DNA of 64,000 nt from Lewinella sp041392765 (GTDB taxonomy: Bacteria > Bacteroidota > Bacteroidia > Chitinophagales > Saprospiraceae), in contig JAWKLL010000003.1 of NCBI GenBank assembly GCA_041392765.1, forward strand, positions 62,001-126,000, given 5' to 3'. Below, in pieces: positions 1 through 8,223 of this stretch. The notes under the pieces were generated by a model, which had not been told where the DNA came from, did not search any database, and worked only from the letters and a program-made list of their open reading frames with translations. The position numbers and the translations under genes were made by a program. Within the stretch, counting starts at the first letter, position 1. Every line of letters begins with the position of its first letter.

Positions 1-1430
1 TCACGCTCGGCAGTGGGCATTTGAGGTGAAAACGAGGCCTGTAATTGCCATTTTTGGGCCAATTCTTCTTGTTTCCAGTACCCGGTGGCAATGCCTGCTA
101 GATAGGCTGCGCCCAAAGCCGTTGTTTCAATGATTGAGGGTCTTGCTACGGGTACTTGCAGCATATCCGCCTGGAATTGCATTAGTAGGTTATTGGCACT
201 AGCACCTCCATCCACTTTCAAGGTGGAAAGCGGCACACCTGCATCCTTCTCCATAGCATCCAACACGTCTTTAGTCTGGTAAGCCAAAGACTCTAAGGTG
301 GCGCGTATCAAGTGGCTTTTATCAGTGCCTCTCGTCAGTCCGAAGATAGCACCTCTGGCGTACATATCCCAATATGGAGCACCTAATCCAGCAAAGGCCG
401 GCACTACATACACCCCTTCCGAACCTGTACTTTTCATAGCGTAGTACTCGGAGTCTGGGGCTTCATCAATTAGTTTCAACCCATCACGTAACCATTGTAT
501 AGCTGCACCAGCAATAAAGACACTACCTTCCAAGGCATAAATTACTTGGTCATTGATGCCCCATGCAATAGTTGTCAGCAACCCGGCCTGAGAAAGCACG
601 GGGGTATTCCCTGTATTCATGAGCATAAAACAGCCTGTCCCATAGGTGTTTTTCGCCATACCAGGTTCATGGCAAACCTGTCCAAATAAAGCCGCTTGTT
701 GGTCGCCCGCTACGCCCGTTATCGGGATTGCAGCACCGAACAACGCTTTTGACGTATGCCCAAATAACCCACTAGAGGGCTTTACAGCTGGCAATATCGC
801 ACGCGGCACCTGCAAAAGTTCCAACAGCGTATCATCCCAAGATAAAGTATGAATATTAAACAACATGGTGCGAGAGGCATTGGAAAAATCCGTTGCATGT
901 ACTTCACCTCCCGTTAATTTGTAAATGAGCCAACTATCGATAGTCCCGAAGCATAACTCACCACGCTGGGCTAATGTTCTTGCATCAGGCACATTGTCCA
1001 GTATCCACTGGACTTTAGTACCGCTGAAATAAGCATCTACGACTAAGCCGGTCTGTTGGCGAATATAATCGCTGTGTCCATCTTTTTTTAGTGCATCACA
1101 GATAGCCGCCGTACGCCTGTCTTGCCAAACTATAGCTCGATGAATGGGTTGCCCTGTAGTTCGATTCCAAACCACTGTGGTTTCCCGTTGATTGGTAATG
1201 CCAATGGCTTCAATTTGAGAAGCAGCTACCCCGGCTTTTTCCATGACGGCGCGTACAACGTGTAATTGGCTTTCCCATATTTCATTTGCATCGTGTTCTA
1301 CCCATGCAGATTGTGGAAAGTACTGTGTAAATTCCTGTTGAGCCGTATAGGCGATTTGGCCGTCTTGGTCAAATAGAATAGCTCTTGAACTGGTTGTTCC
1401 CTGATCTAAAGCTAAAATATATTTGTGCAT
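1..1430 (-). CDS. glpK: Glycerol kinase (partial, runs off left edge)
   Basis: ATP-dependent phosphorylation of glycerol to glycerol-3-phosphate in the cytoplasm (FGGY kinase family). The minus strand reads without interruption from ATG at 1430 to the window edge, about 476 of the roughly 495 residues usual for the family. The N-terminus has the phosphate-binding motif LALDQGTTSSRAILFD, followed by the family blocks GITNQRETTVVWNRTTG, GVAGDQQAALFGQ and, near the C-terminus, DGGASANN with an FGGY-type ALGAAYLAG segment. Only the last 20 or so residues are missing. The gene diverges from bshC, and a MITE-like repeat (1476-1680) sits 45 nt upstream of its start. The identification is secure; nothing in the visible sequence looks disrupted. 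Confidence 0.96.
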   Translation of the reverse strand, partial: MHKYILALDQGTTSSRAILFDQDGQIAYTAQQEFTQYFPQSAWVEHDANEIWESQLHVVRAVMEKAGVAASQIEAIGITNQRETTVVWNRTTGQPIHRAIVWQDRRTAAICDALKKDGHSDYIRQQTGLVVDAYFSGTKVQWILDNVPDARTLAQRGELCFGTIDSWLIYKLTGGEVHATDFSNASRTMLFNIHTLSWDDTLLELLQVPRAILPAVKPSSGLFGHTSKALFGAAIPITGVAGDQQAALFGQVCHEPGMAKNTYGTGCFMLMNTGNTPVLSQAGLLTTIAWGINDQVIYALEGSVFIAGAAIQWLRDGLKLIDEAPDSEYYAMKSTGSEGVYVVPAFAGLGAPYWDMYARGAIFGLTRGTDKSHLIRATLESLAYQTKDVLDAMEKDAGVPLSTLKVDGGASANNLLMQFQADMLQVPVARPSIIETTALGAAYLAGIATGYWKQEELAQKWQLQASFSPQMPTAER

Positions 1431-1475
1431 ACATTAAACTATTTAGGTAGCCGAGGTTTTTATTCTGGTAAAGTT

Positions 1476-1680
1476 AGAGTATGTTTTGAAATTTAATTGG
1501 GTATTATTGCTAGTTTTGAAAGCAAGACAAAATATTCCAAAGTGCTTCCTGCTTTTCAAGGATTCAAGAACCGTGGCGTCGGAATAAAAACTTCATTTAG
1601 CGCGCTAAATTCAGTTTTGATTCCTTAGCCAGAACCTTAAATCGTCGAAAATCAGTTCGCAAAATTTCAAAACATACTCT
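1476..1680. repeat. MITE-like repeat, family A (full-length copy 1)
   Basis: A 205 bp non-coding element bounded by perfect 19 bp terminal inverted repeats, AGAGTATGTTTTGAAATTT at 1476-1494 and its reverse complement at 1662-1680. TTA flanks GAGTATG on the left and follows CATACTC on the right, which would fit a 3 bp target duplication. The interior closely matches the copy at 58540-58736, and its left half matches 29474-29565. No ORF lies inside. It sits between the divergent glpK and bshC starts. Confidence 0.85.
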
Positions 1681-1688
1681 TAATACAT

Positions 1689-1711
1689 CCAACCTGAAAA
1701 AAAAAGGTTGG
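1689..1711. other. Inverted repeat just upstream of bshC
   Basis: CCAACCT and AGGTTGG form a 7 bp stem around an A-rich loop, ending 10 nt before the bshC ATG. It lies directly after repeat family A. It could be a weak terminator or a translation-affecting hairpin; there is no other evidence of function. Confidence 0.35.
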
Positions 1712-1721
1712 CATCAATGCT

Positions 1722-3310
1722 ATGAAAGTCGAATACATTCCTTTTCAAAACGTACCACAGTTATCCACTAGAGATGTAGCTTACGCTACCCTTGATAGTC
1801 GGTTGCGGGATTTCTACCAATATGAACCCAAGTTATCCGTTTTTGGTGACGTGATGAAAGACAAGGCTGCCGAGCCTCGCGACCGCGCCACCTTGGTAGC
1901 TGCCCTGCGCGAGCAATATGCTCAACTAACACCCCACCCAACGAGCGAAGCACAGCTGGAACGGTTGCTTTCGGAAAATACTTTTACGGTTATTACAGCA
2001 CATCAACCCTGTCTATTTACAGGTCCTTTGTACTATGTGCTGAAAATCGCTTCTACCATCAACTTGGCTCGTCAATTAAACGCTACCTATCCCGACAAGC
2101 ATGTTGTTCCCGTTTTCATCATCGGGGGTGAAGACCACGACTTTGAAGAGATCAACCACACTTGGCTATACGGCAAGCGAATTGAATGGCAAAGTGGCCA
2201 AACAGGTGCGGTAGGCAATATGAACACAGCTACATTGGCAGGGCCGCTGGCTGATCTGAAAACTTTGCTGGGAGACAGTGAATCCGCAGTAAAAGCTTAT
2301 CAGGAAGTGGAGGCTTCCTTCACACGCCACACGCACTACGGACGCGCTATGCAGGATTACCTTCATACGTTATTCGCCGACTTGGGCTTGGTCGTTGTTG
2401 ACATGAACCACCCTGACCTTAAAAGGCTTTTCATTCCCTATATGCGCGAAGAGTTGGTAAATCAACCTTCCCAGCCTTTGATAGAGGCCGCTCAAGCAGC
2501 ATTAGAGGCTGCTGGTTTTTCAGGGCAAGCACACGCTAGAGACATCAATCTATTCTACCTACGCGATGGATTGAGGGCGCGTATAGAACTGGAAGGAGAC
2601 ACATACAACGTAGTGGGTACCGATTATCGTTTTTCACAAACGGAACTCCTAGCGGAGTTAGCGTCTCATCCAGAACACTTTAGCCCCAATGTTATCATGC
2701 GCCCTTTGTACCAAGAGGTGATTTGGCCCAATCTGGCTTACATCGGTGGAGGTGGCGAGTTGGCCTATTGGTTGGAGCGCAAAACCAATTTAGCCATTTT
2801 GGTGTCAACTTTCCTGTTTTAGTTAGGCGAAACTCCTTGCTCTGGTTGGATGAAGGCATTCAAAAACGTATGGATAAATTGGATATTTCGGTCTCGGATA
2901 TTTTCCAAGACACCGACGCGTTGATTCGCCAGTACGTCACCCGCCACACAACGCACGAACTGACTATCGCAGAAGAAAAACAACAACTCCAATCCCTCTT
3001 TGAAAGCATTGCGGCCAAGGCTCGGGATATCGACCCTACTTTGGCACAAGCCATAGAAGCAGAATACACCCGGCAAGCTAAAAGTGTAGAGCATTTAGAA
3101 GGAAGATTAATGCGAGCCGAAAAGCAAAGACACGATACAGCTATCAACCAGTTGAGAAGTCTAAAGGAAAAATTATTCCCTGGCAATGGCTTGCAGGAAC
3201 GGCATGATAATTTTCTTCCGCTGTATCTCAAACACGGCAGCACTCTTTTCCATGACCTCGTGGACATCCTCAATCCATTGCAGGAAGGGTTCGTGGTTGT
3301 AAAAGAGTAG
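1722..3310 (+). CDS. bshC: Bacillithiol biosynthesis cysteine-adding enzyme BshC (frameshifted)
   Basis: BshC is the last enzyme of bacillithiol synthesis, attaching cysteine to glucosaminyl-malate. The first frame (366 codons) carries the characteristic AHQPCLFTGPLYYVLKIAS and GGEDHDFEEINHTW blocks and reaches WPNLAYIGGGGELAYWLERK. The protein then continues in another frame as FGVNFPVLVRRNSLLWLDEG to the stop at 3310. The break lies at the AAAACC run near 2780-2786. Adding one A restores a continuous protein of about 529 residues, a normal length for BshC. The C-terminal part is a helical coiled coil, as expected. A one-base homopolymer loss in an otherwise perfectly conserved gene looks like a sequencing error. 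The presence of bshC implies that this organism uses bacillithiol as a low-molecular-weight thiol. Confidence 0.93.
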
Positions 3311-3321
3311 CTCAACTAAGA

Positions 3322-3444
3322 GACGGAAAAAAAATAAGTGATCCCATTTTTGGCTTGGCTTTATGCACTAAGCGTAGGAATACTTGCACAAAGCGTGTGA
3401 ATAAAGACAAGCCTTCAGAAAAAATGGGATCAGTTATTTCCGTC
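3322..3444. repeat. Inverted-repeat element, family E (single copy)
   Basis: A roughly 123 bp stretch begins GACGGAAA, continues through AAGTGATCCCATTTTT and GGCTTG, and ends with the matching reverse complement (CAAGCC, AAAAATGGGATCA, TTTCCGTC). The arms are over 30 nt long with a few mismatches. It lies between the convergent bshC and thioredoxin-like genes. It could be a MITE or a large bidirectional terminator hairpin. No full second copy was found in the window. Confidence 0.6.
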
Positions 3445-3468
3445 AAATTACTAAGCGCAGGTCTCATT

Positions 3469-3924
3469 TCAAAGCAGACGAGTAATGATTTCACGAAGAG
3501 ATTCTTCCGTGACATAGCCCGAACTGCGGTGAACGATGGCACCATCTTTATAGAAAACAAGTGTTGGAATACTCCTAACTTCATGGATCAGCGTAGTAGT
3601 AGTATTGGCATCTACGTCCAACTTGCCAATAAGAACGCGCCCTTGAAACTCACGGCTAACATTCTCAACACTAGGTGCCATCATGCGGCAAAGTACCACA
3701 CCAAGCAGCCGTGAAATATGCCACTCGCAACCCAGATGCGTTTTTCACCATTTGCTCAAAATTCGCATCTGTCAACGTAGCTACATAAGAGCCGTTCTCC
3801 ACACTGGGAATGCCTGCGGCGTGGAAGGCTCTTGAGTAGTGGCAGTCGTTTTACTGCTATGGCAACCAGCGATCAGATGTTAGTACCACTACAAGCAGTA
3901 AAGAGGATTCTTCTTGCTTTGCAT
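3469..3924 (-). CDS. Thioredoxin-fold lipoprotein (multiply frameshifted)
   Basis: A periplasmic thiol-disulfide oxidoreductase of the thioredoxin fold. The clean C-terminal piece (3469-3699) reads RMMAPSVENVSREFQG, then LIGKLDVDAN, then IPTLVFYKDG, which carries the cis-Pro IPT motif of thioredoxins. Upstream in other frames are GIPSVENGSYVATLTDANFE, RVAYFTAAWCG at the active site and, near ATG 3924, a lipobox LIAGC. The active site reads WCGT followed by a frameshift at a TTT run; removing one T gives WCGTCR. At least three single-base shifts are needed for one reading frame. It converges with bshC. The substrate is unknown. The family call is firm, but the exact N-terminus is not. Confidence 0.75.
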
Positions 3925-4117
3925 AACATTATTTTTTGCTGTAACTATTTTGTTTGCAACAATAGTGTGTAGGTATATGACTTTCAACAGCATATCTGGC
4001 AAGTTCGTTGATTATGCCACGATGCTGGTCGAAAAAATTAGCACAAAGATACATACCTACTACTTCGGTGTTACCTTTTGTATTATCATTATCGTCACAA
4101 GCGACAAAAAAACGAAT

Positions 4118-5055
4118 ATGCTTCTTTGGGCTGCGTTTATTCTTTTCATACTCTTACTATTAGCGTTAGATCTTGGGGTTTTCAATAAGGAAGTCCACGT
4201 TCCTACCACCAAAGAAGCCTTAAAATGGACTGCTCTCTGGGCTTTCGTAGGTTTGTCTTTCAGCTTGGTTGTCTATCATCTCTACAATAATCATTGGGGC
4301 GAGCGAGACCTCACTGGTACTGATGCTGCCCTAAAATACCTCGAGTGGCTATCTTGTAGAACTATCCCTCAGTATGGACAATGTATTTGTCATGGCACTG
4401 ATTTTCAAATACTTCAAAGTGCCTACCCAATTTCAGCACAGGGTTTTGTTCTGGGGCATTTTGGGAGCACTCATATTCAGGGGCTTGATGATCGGCGTGG
4501 GTGTGTATCTTTTGGAACACTTCCAATGGATGATGTATATTTTTGGTGCTATCCTTATTTACAGCGCATGGAAAATGTTGACAAGCAATGAAGAAGTGGA
4601 TCCTAGTAGAAACCCAATCATTCGCTATGCGCGTAAATTGTTTCCTGTCAGCAAACGAATAGAAAGCGAATCATTTGTGGTAAGACGCAATAACAAAGTG
4701 TTGGCAATGACCCCTTTATTCATAGCGCTTATCATGATTGAAACCACTGATATTCTATTCGCCTTCGACTCTATTCCTGCAATTTTAGCTATTACCACCG
4801 ACCCGTTTTTGGTGTTTTCTTCCAATGTATTTGCCATATTAGGTTTGCGTTCCTTGTACTTTGTATTAGCTACCGTGATGGATCGTTTCGAGCTACTCAA
4901 GTACAGTTTAGCCCTTATCCTCTTTTTGTGGCAGCCAAATGCTTCTACACGACTTTTGGCATCCCCAAGAATGGCTCAGCTTAGTGGTTATTTTCGTATT
5001 ATTGGCAGGCGGTGTCATCATCTCTTGGATCAAAACGGAAAAGCGCGCGAAGTAG
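4118..5055 (+). CDS. terC: TerC-family integral membrane protein (frameshifted)
   Basis: TerC/Alx-type inner-membrane proteins transport divalent metal (chiefly manganese) and are linked to tellurite resistance. The gene starts at ATG 4118 (MLLWAAFILFILLLLALDLG). The family blocks are present: the DNVFVMALIF segment, GILGALIFRGLMIGVGV, and ETTDILFAFDSIPAILAIT with its conserved acidic residues in membrane helices. Two or three single-base shifts (about 4345 and 4925-4980) break the frame; the true C-terminus reads LSLVVIFVLLAGGVIISWIK and stops at 5055. The restored length of about 311 residues is normal. It is not linked to terD or telA genes here, so a general metal-homeostasis role is more likely than a tellurite operon. 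Confidence 0.9.
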
Positions 5056-5060
5056 TGGCC

Positions 5061-5391
5061 TCAATCTAGCGGCTCCGCAACTATACCCCAGCCTTCCAAT
5101 GGTGATGGGCAAGGATACCTCTTTGCCTTTACGGGCATCATCCAACAGGGGGTGATCGCTGACGGTTTTATACAATCTGTTATTCCAATAAAAAAACAAC
5201 AGATACTGATTGGCATTATTGGTAGCAACTGCTGTTTCTCCAAAACGGCTGGCATAACGAGCCAATTGAGACTCGATTTCAACTCTTTCTAACACAGCAT
5301 CCGTGGGTTTAAACCCCAATCGGTTGGCTTTACTGATACCCAAAGGCAGTAACAGCAAGCAGAAAAAAAAGATAGCAAAGAACCTTCTCAT
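5061..5391 (-). CDS. Small secreted hypothetical protein
   Basis: I do not recognise this protein. From ATG 5391 it has a signal-peptide-like start, MRRFFAIFFFCLLLLPLG, then a short mixed alpha/beta region. The start overlaps the stop of the upstream gene as ATGA, which suggests translational coupling. The unshifted frame would run 57 nt into terC (to 4999). A single shift near 5100 instead gives the ending EGWGIVAEPLD and a stop at 5061, just outside terC, and I prefer that reading given the other frameshifts nearby. About 110 residues. Confidence 0.5.
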
Positions 5392-5618
5392 CGCATCCAC
5401 TTCATCCTGCTGTTTTTGATAACTTCGGTATGCTGCATACCCTCCCTACCAATATACCCAATGGTATCGCTAAACAGAGGCTGTGATACCAAGATTTGGC
5501 CTGTATTCAGATATCCCATCATATTATCCAACTCCAGTACGAATCCAATAAACAACAACACCCCTACGATCGCAATAGGAATGAAGTCTGCTGCTGTTCC
5601 TGCCAGTTTGTTTATCAT
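5388..5618 (-). CDS. Small single-pass membrane protein
   Basis: No family recognised. From ATG 5618 (MINKLAGTAADFIPIAIVGV) the product has one hydrophobic segment, IPIAIVGVLLFIGFVLEL, and a soluble tail of about 45 residues. A longer start at 5669 is possible. It overlaps the following small secreted gene by 4 nt, so the two are probably cotranscribed. Repeat C1 lies 25-80 nt upstream, so the promoter may be within or beside that repeat. Confidence 0.5.
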   Translation of the reverse strand: MINKLAGTAADFIPIAIVGVLLFIGFVLELDNMMGYLNTGQILVSQPLFSDTIGYIGREGMQHTEVIKNSRMKWMR

Positions 5619-5694
5619 ACCCTTGTAAATGATGTGCTTCTTATAATGCCGCTTTAAGGAATAATACAAAGGTTGTAAAAAGGTAGCGTATTGT

Positions 5695-5818
5695 AAGGGA
5701 TAAGAAAAAAATAAATTCAGAATTTGTCAAAGACAATCGGATGAATAAGCGGTTCATTTAAAGCGTTTTATCCGATTTCTTTGACTCAGAAAATTCTGAA
5801 TTTATTTTCCCCATACTA
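5695..5818. repeat. MITE-like repeat, family C (copy 1)
   Basis: A 124 bp element with long terminal inverted repeats (GGGATAAG...ATTCAGAATT against AATTCTGAAT...CCCCATAC). It also has a second internal inverted pair, ATCGGATGAATAAGCGG facing CCGCTTAT-type sequence and ATCCGAT. Essentially the whole element recurs in opposite orientation at 44146-44270. It has no coding capacity. It lies between groL's terminator and the small membrane-protein gene. Confidence 0.85.
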
Positions 5819-5862
5819 ATAGGTAGTTTGAGAATACTTACAGCTAAAAATTCATCATAAGC

Positions 5863-5897
5863 AAAAAAGCCCTCTGGCATACACCAGAGAGCTTTTT
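5863..5897 (-). terminator. Rho-independent terminator of groL
   Basis: On the minus strand AAGCTCTCTGG, a short TGTATG-type loop, and CCAGAGGGCTT form a stem of about 11 bp followed by TTTTTT. It starts 24 nt past the groL stop codon, exactly where a terminator for the groES-groL transcript is expected. Confidence 0.85.
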
Positions 5898-5920
5898 CTC
5901 CACTCTTGAAGAGCTAAATA

Positions 5921-7561
5921 TTACATCATGCCACCCATACCGCCGGGCATGCCACCAGGCATAGCACCACCAGCACCTTCCGGAGCAGGCTTGTCGTTGA
6001 TGACACACTCGGTAGTCAATACCATACCAGCAATAGAAGCTGCATTTTCAAGTGCAATACGCGTCACCTTGGTAGGATCAATTACACCTGCTTTTTTCAG
6101 GTCTTCGTACTCATCGGTACGGGCGTTGTAGCCGTAGTCACCTTTACCGCTCAACACGTTTTGTAGCACCACGCTGCCCTCAACACCTGCATTATCAGCG
6201 ATAGTACGCAGTGGAGATTCCAATGACTTGCGAACGATATTGATACCAATGGTCTGATCTTCGTTTTCGCCTTTCATTTTGTCAAGTGACCCAATCGCAC
6301 GAACCAAAGCTACACCGCCACCTACAACGATGCCCTCTTCTACCGCAGCGCGCGTAGCGTGTAAAGCATCATCCACGCGGTCTTTTTTCTCTTTCATTTC
6401 TACCTCCGTAGGGGCACCGATATGAAGAACCGCTACACCACCTGACAACTTAGCCAAACGCTCTTGCAATTTTTCTTTATCGTAGTCAGAAGTAGTAGTT
6501 TCTATCTGAGACTTGATCTGGTTGATACGAGCAGTGATCATGTCTTCGCTGCCAGCACCGTTTACAATCGTAGTATTGTCTTTGTCAACCGTGATTTTCT
6601 CGCACTGGCCGAGGTGTTCCAAACCTGCATTTTCAAGTTTGTAGCCTTTTTCCTCGCTGATAACCGTGCCACCTGTCAGAATGGCAATATCTTCGAGCAT
6701 AGCCTTGCGACGGTCGCCAAAGCCCGGTGCTTTCACAGCTACCACTTTAAGTTGAGCACGCAAGCGGTTTACAACCAACACTCCAAGTGCTTGGCTTTCA
6801 ATGTCTTCTGCAATAATAAGCAATGGACGGCCAGACTGTACCACTTTTTCCAACACAGGCACAATCTCCTGCATGTTGCTGATTTTCTTATCATGGATGA
6901 GGATGAACGGATTGTCATACTCAGTTACCATATTCTCTGCATCCGTCACGAAGTAAGGAGAAAGGTAGCCACGGTCGAACTGCATACCCAACACCTCGTC
7001 CACGTAGGTATCGGTACCTCTGGCTTCCTCAACGGTGATAACCCCATCTTTAGTAACGCGCTTCATAGCATCTGCAATCAACGTACCGATTTCTTCATCG
7101 TTGTTAGCAGAAATAGCAGCTACCTGCTGGATTTTTTTGTAATCGTCGCCAATTACCTCGCTTTGTGTTTTGAGGTTTTCGATAACGACCTTAACAGCTT
7201 TGTCAATACCGCGCTTAAGATCCATAGGGTTGGCACCTGCAGTCACGTTTTTCAAGCCTGCATTGATCATAGCTTGCGCCAATACCGTAGCGGTGGTAGT
7301 ACCATCACCCGCAGCATCAGCCGTTTTGCTCGCTACTTCTTTCACCATTTGGGCACCCATGTTTTCCACTGGGTTTTCCAACTCCACCTCCTTTGCTACG
7401 GTAACACCATCCTTCGTGATGTGAGGTGCGCCGAAGCTCTTTTGGATCACTACGTTGCGGCCTTTAGGCCCCAATGTTACCTTTACGGCATTAGCCAATG
7501 CGTCCACCCCATTACGGAGCTGTTCACGGGCTTCTCTGTCAAAGCTAATTTCCTTAGCCAT
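5921..7561 (-). CDS. groL: Chaperonin GroEL (60 kDa)
   Basis: ATP-dependent folding chamber that works with GroES. Intact at 546 residues, the usual length. It starts MAKEISFDREAREQLRNGVD, contains the nucleotide-binding VTLGPKGRNVV and DGTTTATVLAQ (with the catalytic Asp), and ends with the flexible Gly-Met tail GGMPGGMGGMM. It lies 52 nt downstream of groES in the same direction and is followed by a clear terminator. No frameshift is present, so this stretch of the assembly is reliable. Long ORFs on the opposite strand are shadows of its codon pattern. Confidence 0.99.
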   Translation of the reverse strand: MAKEISFDREAREQLRNGVDALANAVKVTLGPKGRNVVIQKSFGAPHITKDGVTVAKEVELENPVENMGAQMVKEVASKTADAAGDGTTTATVLAQAMINAGLKNVTAGANPMDLKRGIDKAVKVVIENLKTQSEVIGDDYKKIQQVAAISANNDEEIGTLIADAMKRVTKDGVITVEEARGTDTYVDEVLGMQFDRGYLSPYFVTDAENMVTEYDNPFILIHDKKISNMQEIVPVLEKVVQSGRPLLIIAEDIESQALGVLVVNRLRAQLKVVAVKAPGFGDRRKAMLEDIAILTGGTVISEEKGYKLENAGLEHLGQCEKITVDKDNTTIVNGAGSEDMITARINQIKSQIETTTSDYDKEKLQERLAKLSGGVAVLHIGAPTEVEMKEKKDRVDDALHATRAAVEEGIVVGGGVALVRAIGSLDKMKGENEDQTIGINIVRKSLESPLRTIADNAGVEGSVVLQNVLSGKGDYGYNARTDEYEDLKKAGVIDPTKVTRIALENAASIAGMVLTTECVINDKPAPEGAGGAMPGGMPGGMGGMM

Positions 7562-7613
7562 ATCTTGATTTGGTTTTTAGATTTTTGAAAAAAAGTTCAA
7601 CAACACAGACGAA

Positions 7614-7877
7614 TTAGAGAATAATCAACACGTCGTCTTCGCGCATAATGAGGTAAGACTCGCCTTCATAATTGATCTCTTGTCCGGCGTATTTGCCGTA
7701 GAGTACGATGTCTCCAACCTGCACTGTCATCAGGTTGCCGTCCTTGCCGGGGCCAACCGCTACTACTTCACCTCGCTGTGGCTTTTCCTTGGCAGTGTCC
7801 GGAATGATGATGCCACCTTTGGTGGTTTCCTCAGCCGTAGCAGGCTTGATCACTACTCGGTCGTTGATGGGCTTCAT
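7614..7877 (-). CDS. groS: Co-chaperonin GroES (10 kDa)
   Basis: The heptameric lid of the GroEL chamber. The frame is open back to 8036, but the protein begins at MKPINDRVVIKPATAEETTK (ATG 7877), giving 87 residues, typical for GroES. It contains the mobile loop TTKGGIIIPDTAKEKPQRGE and the C-terminal YLIMREDDVLIIL. It is the first gene of the groES-groL operon. The 160 nt leader upstream holds a sigma54-like -24/-12 element and an inverted repeat (see separate entry). Confidence 0.98.
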   Translation of the reverse strand: MKPINDRVVIKPATAEETTKGGIIIPDTAKEKPQRGEVVAVGPGKDGNLMTVQVGDIVLYGKYAGQEINYEGESYLIMREDDVLIIL

Positions 7878-7963
7878 AAATAATTCAGTTTGAATATTTG
7901 TTGATAATGAAATTGTATTGAATTTGTCGATAAGAACATGTCTTAATCGACACCTGCCTCTAA

Positions 7964-8024
7964 GCATATAATGTGCCAAAAGCATACAGTCTGACAAAGC
8001 GTCACATTTATACCATGGTGTGAC
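7964..8024 (-). promoter_or_regulatory. Putative sigma54-type promoter and inverted repeat upstream of groES
   Basis: On the minus strand TTGGCACATTATATGC (7979-7964) has the GG and GC dinucleotides spaced exactly as in sigma54 (RpoN) -24/-12 promoters, differing from consensus at the position after GGCAC and in TTGC to ATGC. Twenty-two nt upstream, GTCACA and TGTGAC (8001-8024) form an inverted repeat that could bind a regulator. No good TAnnTTTG housekeeping element was found in the leader. No CIRCE element (HrcA site) was seen. The assignment is inferred from pattern only. Confidence 0.4.
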
Positions 8025-8098
8025 AGAAACAAGCACAATAGCTCGCCGTTGGCATGAAAATTTGGCATACTAAATAATATCTATTTCCCCATGTTGTT

Positions 8099-8130
8099 AG
8101 CGTATGTCCAAATTTCCCTCAATCGGCTGA
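8099..8130. repeat. Fragment of repeat family A
   Basis: About 32 nt (AGCGTATGTCCAAATTTCCC then TCAATCGGCTGA) match the left end of the family A element at 38558 with a few changes. No right end follows, so this is a decayed or truncated copy. It lies in the groES / surface-protein divergent region, about 90 nt before the ATG at 8224. Confidence 0.5.
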
Positions 8131-8223
8131 ATGTCATTACCCCGTCTCTATAGCTGAAAAATGAAATGATGAAGCCTCTTTTTCCATGATTGCCTTACCT
8201 TTACAACAAATCTGGTATCACCT

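Noticed and set aside
4118..5055. TerC as part of a Ter tellurite/phage-defence cluster
   Set aside because: No TerD-, TerZ- or TelA-type genes nearby; stand-alone TerC is common and linked to metal export.
2723..5069. Programmed ribosomal frameshifting in bshC or terC
   Set aside because: There are too many genes with shifts of both signs, no slippery heptamer plus structure, and homologues in this family are single-frame.
6464..7588. 374-codon plus-strand ORF opposite groL
   Set aside because: A well-known type of antisense shadow over a conserved chaperonin gene; the translation has no domain features.
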